The notes under the pieces were generated by a model that worked only from the letters and a program-made list of their open reading frames with translations, was not told the origin of the DNA and made no database searches. Below are positions 23,152-30,803 of a DNA stretch of 64,000 bases, piece after piece. This DNA comes from Enterobacter hormaechei subsp. hoffmannii (GTDB taxonomy: Bacteria > Pseudomonadota > Gammaproteobacteria > Enterobacterales > Enterobacteriaceae): contig NZ_CP017187.1 of assembly GCF_001729745.1 (NCBI RefSeq), positions 1 through 64,000 of the forward strand, written 5' to 3'. Made by a program: the position numbers and the translations under genes. Numbering within the stretch: the stretch's first letter is position 1; every line of letters begins with the position of its first letter.

Positions 23152-24333
23152 ATGCCAATAGCACTCTTCGCTTTGACAATCAGCGCTTATGCTATCGGGA
23201 CAGCTGAATTTGTCCTTGTTGGAATCATTCCCATCATTTCAGCTGATTTATCAGTTTCAGTACCGTCAGCGGGTCTGCTTGTCAGTCTCTATGCGCTGGG
23301 GGTGGCAGTAGGTGCACCTCTTTTAACTGCAGCCACAGGAAAAATGTCCCGCAAAACGCTTCTTCTGTGCCTGATGGTCGTTTTTACTCTTAGCAATTTG
23401 TATGCCTGGCAAGCTCCCGGGTTCGTTTCGCTGATTGTGGCGAGGATCATCACCGGCATGGCACACGGCGTGTTCTATTCCATTGCTTCAACCATCGCTG
23501 CCAGCCTTGTTCCAAAAGATAAAGCCACGAGTGCAATAGCTATCATGTTCGCCGGGCTGACCGTTGCTCTGGTCACCGGTGTTCCCCTGGGGACTTTCAT
23601 CGCTCAGCACCTTGGCTGGAGAGCCACATTTTTGTCAGTGTCTGTTCTCGGGATGATCGCCTTTGCAGGCAGCTTGTTACTGATCCCTCGCGGCATAAAA
23701 AAATCTGAACCCGCGCCAGTAAGATTTCTACTCAGGGTTCTGACAACCCCCCAACTGATACTGGCATATTCCCTGACAGCGGTCGGGTACGGGGGATCGT
23801 TTATAACGTTTACCTACCTTGCCTCTACTCTTGAGGAAATATCCGGATTTTCACCCGCTGCTGTAAGCGGTGTCATGCTGGTATACGGTTTTGCAGCTGC
23901 ACTGGGTAATCTGTATGGCGGACGGATCTCTGACAAACACGGCCCTATTAATGCCCTGAAAATTATATTTTTATTACTGTCCCTGGTGTTGTTCGCTTTA
24001 TATCTGACAGCATCTAATTCATGGCTGATGCTGGTCACTACATTTGTCTGGGGTGCTGCCGCATTTGCAAACGTCCCTGTACTGCAATATCTGGCTGTCA
24101 GGGAGGCTGAGAAATTCGTTCCTGAAGCTGTGGATGTGGCATCAGGGCTGAATATATCGGCCTTCAATATCGGTATCGCCGGCGGAACCTGGATAGGTGG
24201 CCTGGTCGTAATGCATTTCGGTCTCCTGCATACCACTTGGCTTGCCGGTGCGGTCGTTTTCTTCGCTTTCCTGCTCAGTATTTTCGCGGGAGCGCTACAA
24301 AAAAGGGAAAGAAGCACTGAAGCTGCGTACTGA
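23152..24333 (+). CDS. MFS efflux transporter, DHA1 family (AraJ/YdhP-like)
   Basis: 393 aa with twelve predicted membrane segments. The N-terminal IGTAEFVLVGIIPIISADL and the SAGLLVSLYALGVAVGAP stretch are hallmarks of the AraJ/YdhP sugar or drug efflux group. Motif A (GKMSRKTLLL) is present. The substrate is unknown. AAGGAT lies just before the ATG. It is the first of three AraJ-type pumps in the window (others at 37032 and 39381) and is divergent from its presumed LysR regulator. Confidence 0.88.
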   Translation: MPIALFALTISAYAIGTAEFVLVGIIPIISADLSVSVPSAGLLVSLYALGVAVGAPLLTAATGKMSRKTLLLCLMVVFTLSNLYAWQAPGFVSLIVARIITGMAHGVFYSIASTIAASLVPKDKATSAIAIMFAGLTVALVTGVPLGTFIAQHLGWRATFLSVSVLGMIAFAGSLLLIPRGIKKSEPAPVRFLLRVLTTPQLILAYSLTAVGYGGSFITFTYLASTLEEISGFSPAAVSGVMLVYGFAAALGNLYGGRISDKHGPINALKIIFLLLSLVLFALYLTASNSWLMLVTTFVWGAAAFANVPVLQYLAVREAEKFVPEAVDVASGLNISAFNIGIAGGTWIGGLVVMHFGLLHTTWLAGAVVFFAFLLSIFAGALQKRERSTEAAY

Positions 24334-24379
24334 AAACCGTCGTGAGCATCACCCATAAATTCATTTAGTTTTCAACGCA

Positions 24380-24419
24380 TATAGCCTGAGTCCGGAGCTA
24401 TGCTCCTCCTCAGGCTATA
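24380..24419. terminator. Hairpin between convergent MFS and SDR genes
   Basis: TATAGCCTGAG (24380-24390) pairs with CTCAGGCTATA (24409-24419), with a nested GGAGC/GCTCC inside. It sits between the ends of two convergent genes. Confidence 0.65.
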
Positions 24420-24451
24420 GCAGTTACGCTGAATAACAGACTGACTGGCAG

Positions 24452-25060
24452 TTAGGCATCGACAAAGAGAACTTTACCGTTGATAAATCCGTCAACAGAA
24501 CGCTGGAACGCTTTTCCGACCAGTTTGCCCGGAACTGGCTGGAACCCTGGGAGCATAGGGCCGTAAACATCCCAGGCTTCTTCCAGTACGGTTGGGTTCA
24601 CTACATTGATACGGATCCCGCGGGGCAGTTCGTTAGCCACACACTGTACAAATGTGTCGATAGCACCGCTGGTTGTTGCGTCAGCAATAGAGCCGGGGAT
24701 AGGTTTCACATTATGAATGCCGGAAATTAAAGTGAATGAGCCGCGGTCGTTGATGTACTCAAGGCCAATTTTAACAACATTGATCTGACCCAGCATTTTG
24801 CTCTGGACAGTAAGCTCCCACTGCTCAGCCGTCATATCGACAAAACTGGCATACTCGCAGTGACCAACTGCGTTAACAACAGCATCAAATGCGCCGACGC
24901 TTTTGAAAAGAGCTCTCAGAGATTCATGGCTGGTAATATCTACCTGATAGTCCGTACCTTTTCCTGAGCGACTGGCGGTGATAACTTTGTGATCCCCCAA
25001 ACCGGTCAGCGCCGCTTTACCCATCTTCCCCTGAGCACCAATCAGAATTACAGTTTTCAT
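24452..25060 (-). CDS. Short-chain dehydrogenase-like protein lacking the catalytic Tyr
   Basis: 202 aa Rossmann protein. The nucleotide-binding loop GAQGKMGKA is at residues 8-16, NAVGHCEYASF follows mid-chain, and ELPRGIRINVVNPTVLEE is near the C-terminus. At the place where SDR enzymes have YxxxK it reads ADATTSGAIDTF, so the catalytic Tyr/Lys pair is absent. This is a known feature of a small enterobacterial SDR-like subgroup, and the activity may be atypical or absent. It is divergent from the LysR gene at 25158, its probable regulator. Confidence 0.8.
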   Translation of the reverse strand: MKTVILIGAQGKMGKAALTGLGDHKVITASRSGKGTDYQVDITSHESLRALFKSVGAFDAVVNAVGHCEYASFVDMTAEQWELTVQSKMLGQINVVKIGLEYINDRGSFTLISGIHNVKPIPGSIADATTSGAIDTFVQCVANELPRGIRINVVNPTVLEEAWDVYGPMLPGFQPVPGKLVGKAFQRSVDGFINGKVLFVDA

Positions 25061-25157
25061 TATTTGCCTCGGATATGTTTATGAAATACGGGAGAAATCA
25101 TATACGAGGTGTGATACAATTTAAATAAATAGGTAATTGTATGAGGTACAACTAGAA

Positions 25158-26060
25158 TTGGATTTCATTGATATCAAACACATGCGTGTATTTCTACTGC
25201 TGGTTAAAGAACTCAATGCCTCAAGGGTGGCTTCAAAGCTGGATATCTCTCAGCAGGCGGTCAGTGCATATCTTAAAAGACTCAGAACTTATTTCGGAAC
25301 CGAGCTGTTTCTACGCAGGAATGCAGGACTGGAGGCGACCGACTATGCCCTTTCTCTGGTGCCTAAAGTAGAAAAAATCCTGGATGAGGTTAGCCAGCTT
25401 CGTTCACCCCAGGTATTTAATCCGAACATTCAGGACTTCAGCATATGCATAATGGCAAACGAATATGCTCAACTTACTATCATTCCATCCTTACTGAAGA
25501 CACTACATATGCAGGCACCGCGGGCCAGCGTTGAAATCAAAGACTTCAATTCCAGGCACCACGTTGAAAGTCTTAATTCCGGCGATGTCGATCTGGTACT
25601 GGGTTTTTCGAATCATATTGATCCCGGACTGATACGCAAAAACATCCGGCGTGAAGAGTACTGCTGTGTGGTCAGACACGGCTCAGCTATTCCGGGAAAA
25701 CTTGAAATGAAAATGTCCTTTTCAGACATTCCTGCCGTTAAATTTGCTCCGAGTGCCGGTAATATTGAAAATCTGGTTGATGATTTTTTTAACAAAGCCG
25801 GAATGAAAAATAATGTCATCGCTACGTTACCGTGTTATACGACGCTCGGCGCTTTTTTCACTGCGAATGACGCCATTGCTTTCATTCCATCAGCGATAGG
25901 AGCGCAGGGAAATTACTGTAAACTGGAGATGCCAGAAAAAATGGTCCCGTTTGATGTTACTGTCGCCTGGCATCGGAAAAGTAATGATAATCCGCTCCGA
26001 GTATGGTTGACCAAAATACTGGAAATGACGACTATTTCCGGGGGCACGAATTGTGTTTAA
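25158..26060 (+). CDS. LysR-family regulator (TTG start likely)
   Basis: 300 aa from TTG 25158, giving MDFIDIKHMRVFLLLVKELN, which fits the normal LysR N-terminus. The upstream TTG at 25137 would add seven unusual residues. GAGG at 25143-25146 could serve as a distant ribosome binding site. Helix-turn-helix: ASRVASKLDISQQAVSAYLK; the effector domain follows from about residue 85. It is divergent from the SDR-like gene. No terminator is evident at its end. Confidence 0.85.
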   Translation: MDFIDIKHMRVFLLLVKELNASRVASKLDISQQAVSAYLKRLRTYFGTELFLRRNAGLEATDYALSLVPKVEKILDEVSQLRSPQVFNPNIQDFSICIMANEYAQLTIIPSLLKTLHMQAPRASVEIKDFNSRHHVESLNSGDVDLVLGFSNHIDPGLIRKNIRREEYCCVVRHGSAIPGKLEMKMSFSDIPAVKFAPSAGNIENLVDDFFNKAGMKNNVIATLPCYTTLGAFFTANDAIAFIPSAIGAQGNYCKLEMPEKMVPFDVTVAWHRKSNDNPLRVWLTKILEMTTISGGTNCV

Positions 26061-26839
26061 CATTTGCGATCAGTCAGAAAAACTGATCGGCCTATACAAC
26101 ATCAAATGGCATATAGCTATAGTTCCAGATTCCCTATGAATTTTCTCCTGCTTTTGCATCAGCTCAAACTTATTCATTTGTAATCCTGGCTTTGATATTC
26201 AGAAGGAGGATTCTCATCGCCAGTTCTGATCCACTTAGTCAACAGATCATGCAACGTCTGTAGGTGGGATTCGACCTTCTTCCATTCGCTGTTCTGACAT
26301 AAGCCAGCAAGGATTAGCGCAGGTTCCGACTTTACTTTTTTAGGATCTAAGCAAAAGAGGGAAAAGATTAATGCATTTATTGCAATAATTCACAATGATT
26401 ATTGTGATTTAAGAATTATTGTCTTTTGGGAAGTAAAAGACACTGATTATTGCCGATAAAAGACAAGTTATCCTGACGGCGCATCAACGACGAAGCGGTA
26501 AGCATCAGTTTCCCTCTGAACGTCCGTCCTCCCCTTTTACATTGTGGCCGCCCTAATGTCCGCTTTGTGCCAAAAGCTGGCGTTGCTATGGCTGCTGGGT
26601 ATCAACCGGTAGGGGCCAGGTCAGGGGCACGGGCGGTATGGAGGCTGGGTAATCATGCCTATGACGTCCCGGCCGCTTTAAAGGTGAATGATTATCTTCA
26701 TCTGTGGGCTGGAGCCCTGGATGTAGCCGGCAACGTTTTGAACAGCAAAAACGCATGCCCTTTAAAATATTGCGCAGTTCAGGGGGGAATGTCTTGGAAT
26801 GATGTTCACGCCTGATAAGCTTCCCCCCCTGTATCAGCA
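26061..26839. other. Long intergenic stretch without a convincing gene
   Basis: Almost 780 bases with mixed composition. An 82-codon plus-strand frame (26567-26815) has no ribosome binding site and no familiar motif. The stretch is probably degraded DNA of a former insertion, but I can identify no source. Confidence 0.35.
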
Positions 26840-27268
26840 TCAGAATCCTTCACCTTCGCCTGTTACCGCCGGGCCAGAATAATGAACCTGTGCAATTTTC
26901 CAGTTTCCGTCAGGGCCTTTTAACAGCACCTGGCTTTCGCGCCCAGTAGTATGAAGCTCATCGCCGCTATCACGAAAGGTTGCAACAAAGTCCCAGTAAA
27001 ACTCTACTACGGCCGTATTTTCACCATAGTAACGGATGTCAGGCGCACCTACGGTTTTCAGTAAACGGCTGGAAAACATTTCATCCATTGTCATGCGATA
27101 AAAGTTTTGCTCAATCTCATCCCAGCCTTTTTCATGTCCGCGGGGATGAATGAAACTGACGTCATCGCCAGCCTTCCATATAGAGCGCGCTAATTCGTAA
27201 TCGCATCGGATAATTGACTCGATATAATCACTGATGACATTCTCAGCTTTGTCATGCTTCAGGTTCAT
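26840..27268 (-). CDS. SnoaL/NTF2-like protein
   Basis: 142 aa. I chose ATG 27268 (MNLKHDKAENVI) because GAGG stands six bases before it; four more residues are possible. The NTF2-like cone fold is suggested by FIHPRGHEKGWDEIEQNF (helix then pocket), VVEFYWDFVATF and the final GNWKIAQVHYSG strand, as in DUF4440/AtzH-type proteins. The activity is unknown; such proteins are small ketosteroid isomerase-fold enzymes or binders. It lies upstream of, and on the same strand as, nothing obvious; qorB-like follows on the same strand beyond a 110-base gap. Confidence 0.7.
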   Translation of the reverse strand: MNLKHDKAENVISDYIESIIRCDYELARSIWKAGDDVSFIHPRGHEKGWDEIEQNFYRMTMDEMFSSRLLKTVGAPDIRYYGENTAVVEFYWDFVATFRDSGDELHTTGRESQVLLKGPDGNWKIAQVHYSGPAVTGEGEGF

Positions 27269-27380
27269 TTTTAACCTCATTTTTTACCGGCATCCAGATT
27301 CAAAAATTCTGGAAGAAAAGACTTAGTTAATTGACTTTGACTGTCGATGAAAGGTGCCCCGAAGTGACGGGGCAACATTG

Positions 27381-28226
27381 TCAGGCAAGCGCTTTCTGAA
27401 CGCTTACTGCGATAGGCGTAGTTTTTCTGCCAATCAGTTTTGACAGAACATGGCTGTCATCAAACAACGCGTTCTGAGAGGCACCCGTATCCCATGACGC
27501 AATCGCCTCAGCAAATCCATCAGGCAGGCCTGCATTTTTTAGTGCCGCCGCGTAATCTGCTTCCGGGATATTACGGTAAGGAATATCTTTGCCGCTCTGA
27601 GCCGTAATTTCCGCAGCTAAATCAGTCAGCGTATAGAATTCATCTCCGGCCAGCTCATAGGTTTTGCCTTCGTGGCCTTGCCCGGTCAGCGCCACTACAG
27701 CGGCTTCTGCGTAATCCTCACGAGGCGCGGAGGAAATTTTACCTTCGCCAGCACTGCCATAAAAAGCGCCAAGGCCCAGCGCAGGTGCAATAGAACCCGT
27801 GTAGTTTTCTGAATACCAGCCGTTACGCAGGATTGTATAGTCCAGCCCCGAGTTTTTGAGAGCCTGTTCTGTCTGGACGTGTTCTGGTGCCAGGTTGAGT
27901 GGTGACTTGTCAGCATGCAGCAAGCTCGTATACACGATGCGCTTTACACCATTTTTTACAGCAGCACGGATTACATTTTCGTGCTGCACCGCACGTTGCC
28001 CGATTTCATTGCCGGAGATAAGCAGCAGGGTATCAACTCCTTTCAATGCTACATCCAGCGTATCCTGGCGAGTGTAATCAGCTTCGCGTGTAGCTACACC
28101 CAGGCCAGCTGCTTTCGCAGGGGTTCTTACCAGAGCGACAATTTCAGAAGCGTCAACTTTTTGTTTAAGTTTTTCAATAACTAACTGGCCAAGATGGCCT
28201 GTTGCACCAGTGATTGCAATCGTCAT
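27381..28226 (-). CDS. qorB: NAD(P)H:quinone oxidoreductase, QorB/YtfG type
   Basis: 281 aa, close to E. coli YtfG (QorB). The N-terminal AITGATGHLGQLVIEKL is the NmrA-type Rossmann loop. LHADKSPLNLAPEH and LRNGWYSENYTGS are family hallmarks, and KTYELAGDEFYTLTDLAAE is conserved near the C-terminus. It reduces quinones with NADPH. It is divergent from an HxlR gene exactly as ytfG and ytfH are on the E. coli chromosome, so the pair moved together. A 12-bp palindrome lies between them. Confidence 0.88.
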   Translation of the reverse strand: MTIAITGATGHLGQLVIEKLKQKVDASEIVALVRTPAKAAGLGVATREADYTRQDTLDVALKGVDTLLLISGNEIGQRAVQHENVIRAAVKNGVKRIVYTSLLHADKSPLNLAPEHVQTEQALKNSGLDYTILRNGWYSENYTGSIAPALGLGAFYGSAGEGKISSAPREDYAEAAVVALTGQGHEGKTYELAGDEFYTLTDLAAEITAQSGKDIPYRNIPEADYAAALKNAGLPDGFAEAIASWDTGASQNALFDDSHVLSKLIGRKTTPIAVSVQKALA

Positions 28227-28299
28227 TTTATTCTCCGTATCAGGTAAAAGTTGCTCACGTTTAAACTGAAAAGGTACTATACCGATATAGATTATTTTA

Positions 28300-28311
28300 G
28301 TAAGTACTTAC
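28300..28311. promoter_or_regulatory. Palindrome between qorB and the HxlR gene
   Basis: GTAAGTACTTAC is a perfect 12-bp palindrome in the 102-base divergent region, a likely HxlR binding site controlling both genes (inference). Confidence 0.6.
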
Positions 28312-28328
28312 AAAAAGGTTAGTGTTAA

Positions 28329-28724
28329 ATGACATTGATTAAAGATCAGGTTCGTGACAATGCTTCAGCGTCAGAGATGCCTGCTATCACCTGCAATGTG
28401 ATGGCTGCAGGATGCCCGTCAAGGCAGGTACTTCAACACCTGAGCAGCCGCTGGGGCGTTTTGATAATGGTCGCCCTGCTATCTGAGACCCATCGTTTCA
28501 GCAGCTTAAGACGGCGTATTGAAGGGGTAAGTGAAAGAATGCTGGCCCAGACTCTACAGTCTCTTGAGAGTGATGGGATGATTAAACGGTACTCATATGA
28601 CACCATACCCCCGCATGTCGAATACTCACTGACGCCTCTGGGACGCGTTGTGGCAGTGAAACTGCAGGAACTTGTTTCAATAATTGAGGCCAGCCAGGCA
28701 GAAATCCTGAATAATTCGCGTTAA
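28329..28724 (+). CDS. HxlR-family redox regulator (YtfH-like)
   Basis: 131 aa winged helix protein. CPSRQVLQHLSSRWGVLIMV is the HxlR N-terminal signature, and SERMLAQTLQSLESDGMI is the recognition region. Two Cys (22 and 29) lie near the N-terminus; in QorR/YodB relatives such a Cys senses quinones or oxidants. It should repress the divergent quinone reductase until electrophiles modify the Cys. Confidence 0.86.
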   Translation: MTLIKDQVRDNASASEMPAITCNVMAAGCPSRQVLQHLSSRWGVLIMVALLSETHRFSSLRRRIEGVSERMLAQTLQSLESDGMIKRYSYDTIPPHVEYSLTPLGRVVAVKLQELVSIIEASQAEILNNSR

Positions 28725-28835
28725 AAAATTAATGTGCTGACGTTATCGTCTGCCTGCTTTTAACGATACTACTAATTATTGACTGACCGTTCCATAATTG
28801 TTAGGGTGATAACAGTTCTGAGGCAGGAGTAAGCG

Positions 28836-29420
28836 ATGGCAGGCAGACCAAGAGAATTTGATGACCAGCTGGTAATACAGGCAGCCATGGATGCATTCTG
28901 GCGTAACGGTTTTGAAGCGACTTCGGCGCAGGAACTCGTTGACAGCACAGGTCTGGGCCGTGGCAGCCTGTATGCTGCTTTCGGCAGTAAAGAAAATCTT
29001 TATCATGAAGCCCTGCGACGCTATCACCGCTCCAGCATTGAGTTTCACGAGGAAGTTTTCCGCCAGCCCGGAAGCGTGAAAGATCGACTCCGAATTCTGC
29101 TTGAAAAAGGCATTGAGCTTGATTTCAGCGACATTGAGCGTAATGGCTGTATGGCGATATTTTCTCCTCTCGAAAGAGCGGCTAAAGATAAAACCGTTGA
29201 AGGCCTGAGTCGCAGCTATATCAAAGAACTTGAAGGGATGTTTGTTGCGCTTTTTTCTGCCGGTATTACGACCGGAGAGTTTGAAAGGGGCCGTCAGGCT
29301 CAGTCGATGGCGAAAGCATTCATGTGTGCCTACTTTGGCTTCCGGGTGTTTGGCAGGATCGTGCATGAACCTGAATATCAACAGCATGCGATTGAAGCGC
29401 TTATCGGCAGTATTCAGTAA
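28836..29420 (+). CDS. TetR-family repressor
   Basis: 194 aa. The N-terminal helix-turn-helix (AAMDAFWRNGFEATSAQEL, then GRGSLYAAFGSKENLY) is the classical TetR pattern of the AcrR/YcdC-like group. The C-terminal ligand domain contains two Cys (near 109 and 169) that could respond to electrophiles. A terminator hairpin (29419-29438, AAAAGGCC with GGCCTTTT) follows. The nitroreductase gene downstream has its own start region and is the probable target. Confidence 0.87.
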   Translation: MAGRPREFDDQLVIQAAMDAFWRNGFEATSAQELVDSTGLGRGSLYAAFGSKENLYHEALRRYHRSSIEFHEEVFRQPGSVKDRLRILLEKGIELDFSDIERNGCMAIFSPLERAAKDKTVEGLSRSYIKELEGMFVALFSAGITTGEFERGRQAQSMAKAFMCAYFGFRVFGRIVHEPEYQQHAIEALIGSIQ

Positions 29421-29438
29421 AAGGCCAGAAGGCCTTTT
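29419..29438 (+). terminator. Intrinsic terminator of the tetR-type gene
   Basis: AAAAGGCC (29419-29426), loop AGAA, GGCCTTTT (29431-29438) and further T residues form a short, typical rho-independent terminator. Confidence 0.75.
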
Positions 29439-29487
29439 TATTTAACCTATTTTTGAACGATCATTACAATTTACGGGGAGAAAATTT

Positions 29488-30330
29488 ATGACTGACGATT
29501 TTCAGAAAGAACAGCTGATAGCGGCACGCTATGGCGAGAAAGACAGGCCTGAAAATATTATCTGGAACAAACAGATAGAAGGGTTACTCTGCCACCGTTC
29601 AGTCAGAAGCTTTTCGCCGCAACCTCTGCCTGAATACTGGTTTGAAACTCTGGTGGCAGCCGCACAGTCTGCCTCAACATCCTCAAATCTACAGCAATGG
29701 AGCGTAGTAGCGGTTACCGATCCTGAGCTTAAGGCACAGGTAAGAAAGCTGTCCGCTGGGGATAGCGGTCTGGCTAATGGCTACATTGAAGAAGCGCCTG
29801 CGATACTTTTATGGGTGGCTGACCTGTCGCGTAATCATGATATGACCGTGGCGGATGGTCTGAATCCGGGTGTGCATGAATATCTCGACTCATTTGTTAT
29901 GGCGACTGTGGATGCCTCGCTTGCCTCGCAGAACGCTACTGTGGCGGCCGAATCAATCGGACTGGGAACCGTTTATATCGGGGCTACACGAAACAAGGCA
30001 AAAGAACTAGCCGAACTTATTCAACTGCCCCCGCACAGCTACGTTGTATGCGGACTGGTTGTCGGATGGCCCGATCCGAAAAGCAACGCAAGTATTCGCC
30101 CACGCCTGCCTCAGAGCGTGGTCGCTCACCATAACCGCTACAACGCATCTGACTTTGACGCACATGTTAAAAGCTATGAAGAAGCGTTCCATGCGTTTCG
30201 TGAAGGACTGGGAATGAAAGACAAAACCTGGAAACAGGCCGTACAAAGCTCAGCAACAAGCATGGACTATATGGACGGACGCCAGAACCTTCGCGCTACG
30301 CTTGAAGATCGCGGATTCGGTTTTAAATAA
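29488..30330 (+). CDS. NfsA/FRP-type NAD(P)H nitroreductase
   Basis: 280 aa FMN oxidoreductase. HRSVRSFSPQPLPEYWFETL is the N-terminal signature, with AAQSASTSSNLQQWSVVAV for FMN binding. ESIGLGTVYIGATRN is the glycine-rich stretch, and CGLVVGWP is the conserved core strand. Relatives reduce nitroaromatics and quinones by two electrons. A good GGGGAGAA site precedes the ATG. It sits behind the TetR gene and forms part of a run of redox detoxification genes from 24.4 to 30.3 kb. Confidence 0.88.
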   Translation: MTDDFQKEQLIAARYGEKDRPENIIWNKQIEGLLCHRSVRSFSPQPLPEYWFETLVAAAQSASTSSNLQQWSVVAVTDPELKAQVRKLSAGDSGLANGYIEEAPAILLWVADLSRNHDMTVADGLNPGVHEYLDSFVMATVDASLASQNATVAAESIGLGTVYIGATRNKAKELAELIQLPPHSYVVCGLVVGWPDPKSNASIRPRLPQSVVAHHNRYNASDFDAHVKSYEEAFHAFREGLGMKDKTWKQAVQSSATSMDYMDGRQNLRATLEDRGFGFK

Positions 30331-30803
30331 ATCTGTTGCGGCTGTGTGTGCAGCCGCAAAAAAAGCGTCGCTTACTGCTATCAAATCAGACATAAGTATT
30401 ACGTCCGCTTTTCGCTCAAAGCTGACCTTCCGTTCCGATCTGCCTTTTGCTTTGACTCCCTCATGCCGTTTCTCCATCACCCTTCCATACGGTTACTCAA
30501 TCCAGATCCGACTTTCTGGGTTTTCGGATCTTCATTGGGGATGAAGCGCACTGGTGCATATTAGACAGTAATTAATTATTATTATTGCTCTAAGGACATT
30601 AATGACCAGAAAGCACAAAAGAATTTTATTATTGCCATTAAAGCAATTTCACTTCAATTAAATCACGATGGTCATCATTTCCGGTCATGTCAGATTTGGA
30701 ACGCAAGAGTGGTTCGGATAAATCTGATCGGGATGGCATAACCCGAATGCAAAGTGGGCTACGATGGAAAGACTGGGCAAACTCAGGGACAAGGAGAAAA
30801 ATA
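30331..30803. other. Intergenic region before the RloC-like gene
   Basis: No gene is supported. TGCGGCTG (about 30337) with CAGCCGCA (about 30350) forms a hairpin followed by A residues just after the nitroreductase stop, a possible terminator. The rest is AT-rich near 30560-30680. Frames running into the ATPase from 30687 lack a ribosome binding site. Confidence 0.4.

Noticed and set aside
26567..26815. 82-codon frame in the long intergenic stretch
   Set aside because: No ribosome binding site, no recognisable domain and no operon context.
30687..30803. 39-residue N-terminal extension of the RloC-like protein
   Set aside because: No ribosome binding site at 30687 and unlike the family N-terminus; ATG 30804 has AAGGAG.
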